6,638 bases of DNA from Candidatus Pelagibacter sp. (GTDB lineage Bacteria; Pseudomonadota; Alphaproteobacteria; Pelagibacterales; Pelagibacteraceae): positions 1 to 6,638 of the forward strand of contig JAOLYI010000020.1 in assembly GCA_028343315.1 (NCBI GenBank). The letters run 5' to 3'. Within the stretch, counting starts at the first letter, position 1, and every line of letters begins with the position of its first letter. Shown here piece after piece: positions 5,850 through 6,638 of this stretch. Under the pieces are notes generated by a model. That model was not told the origin of the DNA. It searched no databases and saw only the letters and a list, made by a program, of their open reading frames with translations. Both the position numbers and the translations under genes were made by a program.

Positions 5850-6638
5850 ATGATAATTAGTAAAATGTTTAAATTAATTTTTAGTTCACTCTTTTTATTC
5901 ATATTATTTATAAATCAGTCTTTTGCTAATAGCGATTTTGATAAATGGTTAAAAAATTTTAAAGCTAAAGCTATAAGTTCTGGTATTTCTATAAAAGTTG
6001 TTAATGAACTAATGTCTCAGGCTAAATTTTTACCAAAAGTTATTGAGTACGATCGTTATCAGCCAGAATTTTATGAGGATACATTTACATATATAAAAAA
6101 AAGATCATCAAATCGTAAACTTAAAGAAGGGTTAAGTCTCTATAAAAAAGAAAAGACTATTATTGAAATAATTGAAAAAGATTTTAATGTTGAAAAGGAA
6201 TTATTGCTTGCACTTATGGGTATAGAAACAAATTTTGGTAAATATTTGGGCAAAATGGATATAGTTTCATCATTAGCAACTTTAAGTTTTGATAAAAGAA
6301 GAAGTGAATTTTTTACAGAGGAATTGTTAATTCTATTAAGACTAGTTGATAAAAAAATTGTAAATAAAGATATTTTGTACGGTTCATGGGCCGGCGCCTT
6401 CGGTAATTTTCAATTTATGCCGCGAACGATTAGAAATTACGCAATCGATTATAACAACAACAAGACAATTGAGCTTAAAAATATTGAAGACTCATTTGCA
6501 TCAGCTGCTAATTATTTAAAAACTATTGGATGGAAAAAAAATGATCCATGTTTTTTTAAAATAGAATTGAAAGATAATATACCAAAAAAATATTTAAATT
6601 CTTCTGCGAGAAATATAAAAAACAAAAAAAAATTTATT
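5850..6638 (+). CDS. Lytic murein transglycosylase, MltB/SLT_2 family (GH103), 3' end off the window
   Basis: Cleaves the MurNAc-GlcNAc bond of peptidoglycan, leaving a 1,6-anhydro-MurNAc end, in the periplasm. The frame is open for 263 codons to the last base, so the C-terminus is missing. The protein starts with a signal peptide: MFKLIFSS, then a hydrophobic core (LFLFILFI), then NQSFA before NSDF; there is no lipobox, so this would be a soluble form. The catalytic Glu is E126 in ALMGIETNFGKYLG. The second family block is YGSWAGAFGNFQFMPRTIRNYAID (177-200), where GxxQFMP is diagnostic. SAANYLKTIGW (218-228) is the following conserved helix. The Asp/Gly-rich loop that usually follows YAVD is replaced by YNNNKTIEL. 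ATG 5850 and ATG 5865 are both possible; either leaves an intact signal peptide. As I recall, mltB precedes rlpA, a D,D-carboxypeptidase gene and tmk in related genomes, so those may lie to the right. Confidence 0.93.
   Translation, partial: MIISKMFKLIFSSLFLFILFINQSFANSDFDKWLKNFKAKAISSGISIKVVNELMSQAKFLPKVIEYDRYQPEFYEDTFTYIKKRSSNRKLKEGLSLYKKEKTIIEIIEKDFNVEKELLLALMGIETNFGKYLGKMDIVSSLATLSFDKRRSEFFTEELLILLRLVDKKIVNKDILYGSWAGAFGNFQFMPRTIRNYAIDYNNNKTIELKNIEDSFASAANYLKTIGWKKNDPCFFKIELKDNIPKKYLNSSARNIKNKKKFI

Noticed and set aside
5850..6638. mltB as a broken gene because it has no stop codon
   Set aside because: The frame is open to the last base, so it is simply cut by the window edge.
1..6638. 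CRISPR array, transposon, toxin-antitoxin pair, riboswitch or defence system
   Set aside because: No spaced direct repeats, terminal repeats, transposase motifs or structured leaders were seen, and all gaps between genes are under 100 bases.

Overview
This window looks like a compact, AT-rich stretch of core chromosome from an alphaproteobacterium, most likely Pelagibacterales (SAR11) or a relative. The reasons are the very low GC, the lysine/asparagine/isoleucine-rich proteins, the near-absence of intergenic space, the lack of clear Shine-Dalgarno sites, and the gene set (tgt, recG next to sdhE, an MltB-type transglycosylase). The placement is inferred from protein character; no database was searched.

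Layout, left to right. Positions 1-552 hold an exported cyclophilin-type prolyl isomerase whose start lies off the left edge. Six bases later comes tgt (559-1674), the tRNA-guanine transglycosylase of queuosine synthesis. tRNA-Lys(UUU) follows at 1720-1795. Convergent to it, with a 4-base gap, is a Tat-type lipoprotein metalloprotease of family M48 (minus strand, about 1800-2633). Divergent from that is a two-helix DUF502 membrane protein (2725-3339). Its stop codon interlocks with that of recG (minus strand, 3336-5378) through a palindromic TTAA. recG is divergent from sdhE (5410-5667) across a 31-base gap with a promoter-like core. The sdhE stop codon directly abuts the CCA end of tRNA-Ser(UGA) (minus strand, 5668-5757). 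A lytic murein transglycosylase of the MltB family starts at 5850 and runs off the right edge.

Functionally the genes are housekeeping: envelope protein folding and quality control (cyclophilin, M48 protease), tRNA supply and modification (tgt, two tRNAs), replication-fork and recombination repair (recG), flavinylation of succinate dehydrogenase (sdhE) and peptidoglycan remodelling (mltB). I see no mobile element, CRISPR array, toxin-antitoxin pair or phage gene, and no convincing undescribed system.

The observations most worth a second look are: a TGT lacking two of the three cysteines of its structural zinc site; a perfect 9-bp inverted repeat joining the 3' end of tRNA-Lys to the stop region of the M48 gene; the signal peptide hidden upstream of the apparent start of the prolyl isomerase; and the extreme packing of gene ends (shared TTAA stops, a stop codon touching a tRNA, overlapping divergent promoter elements).
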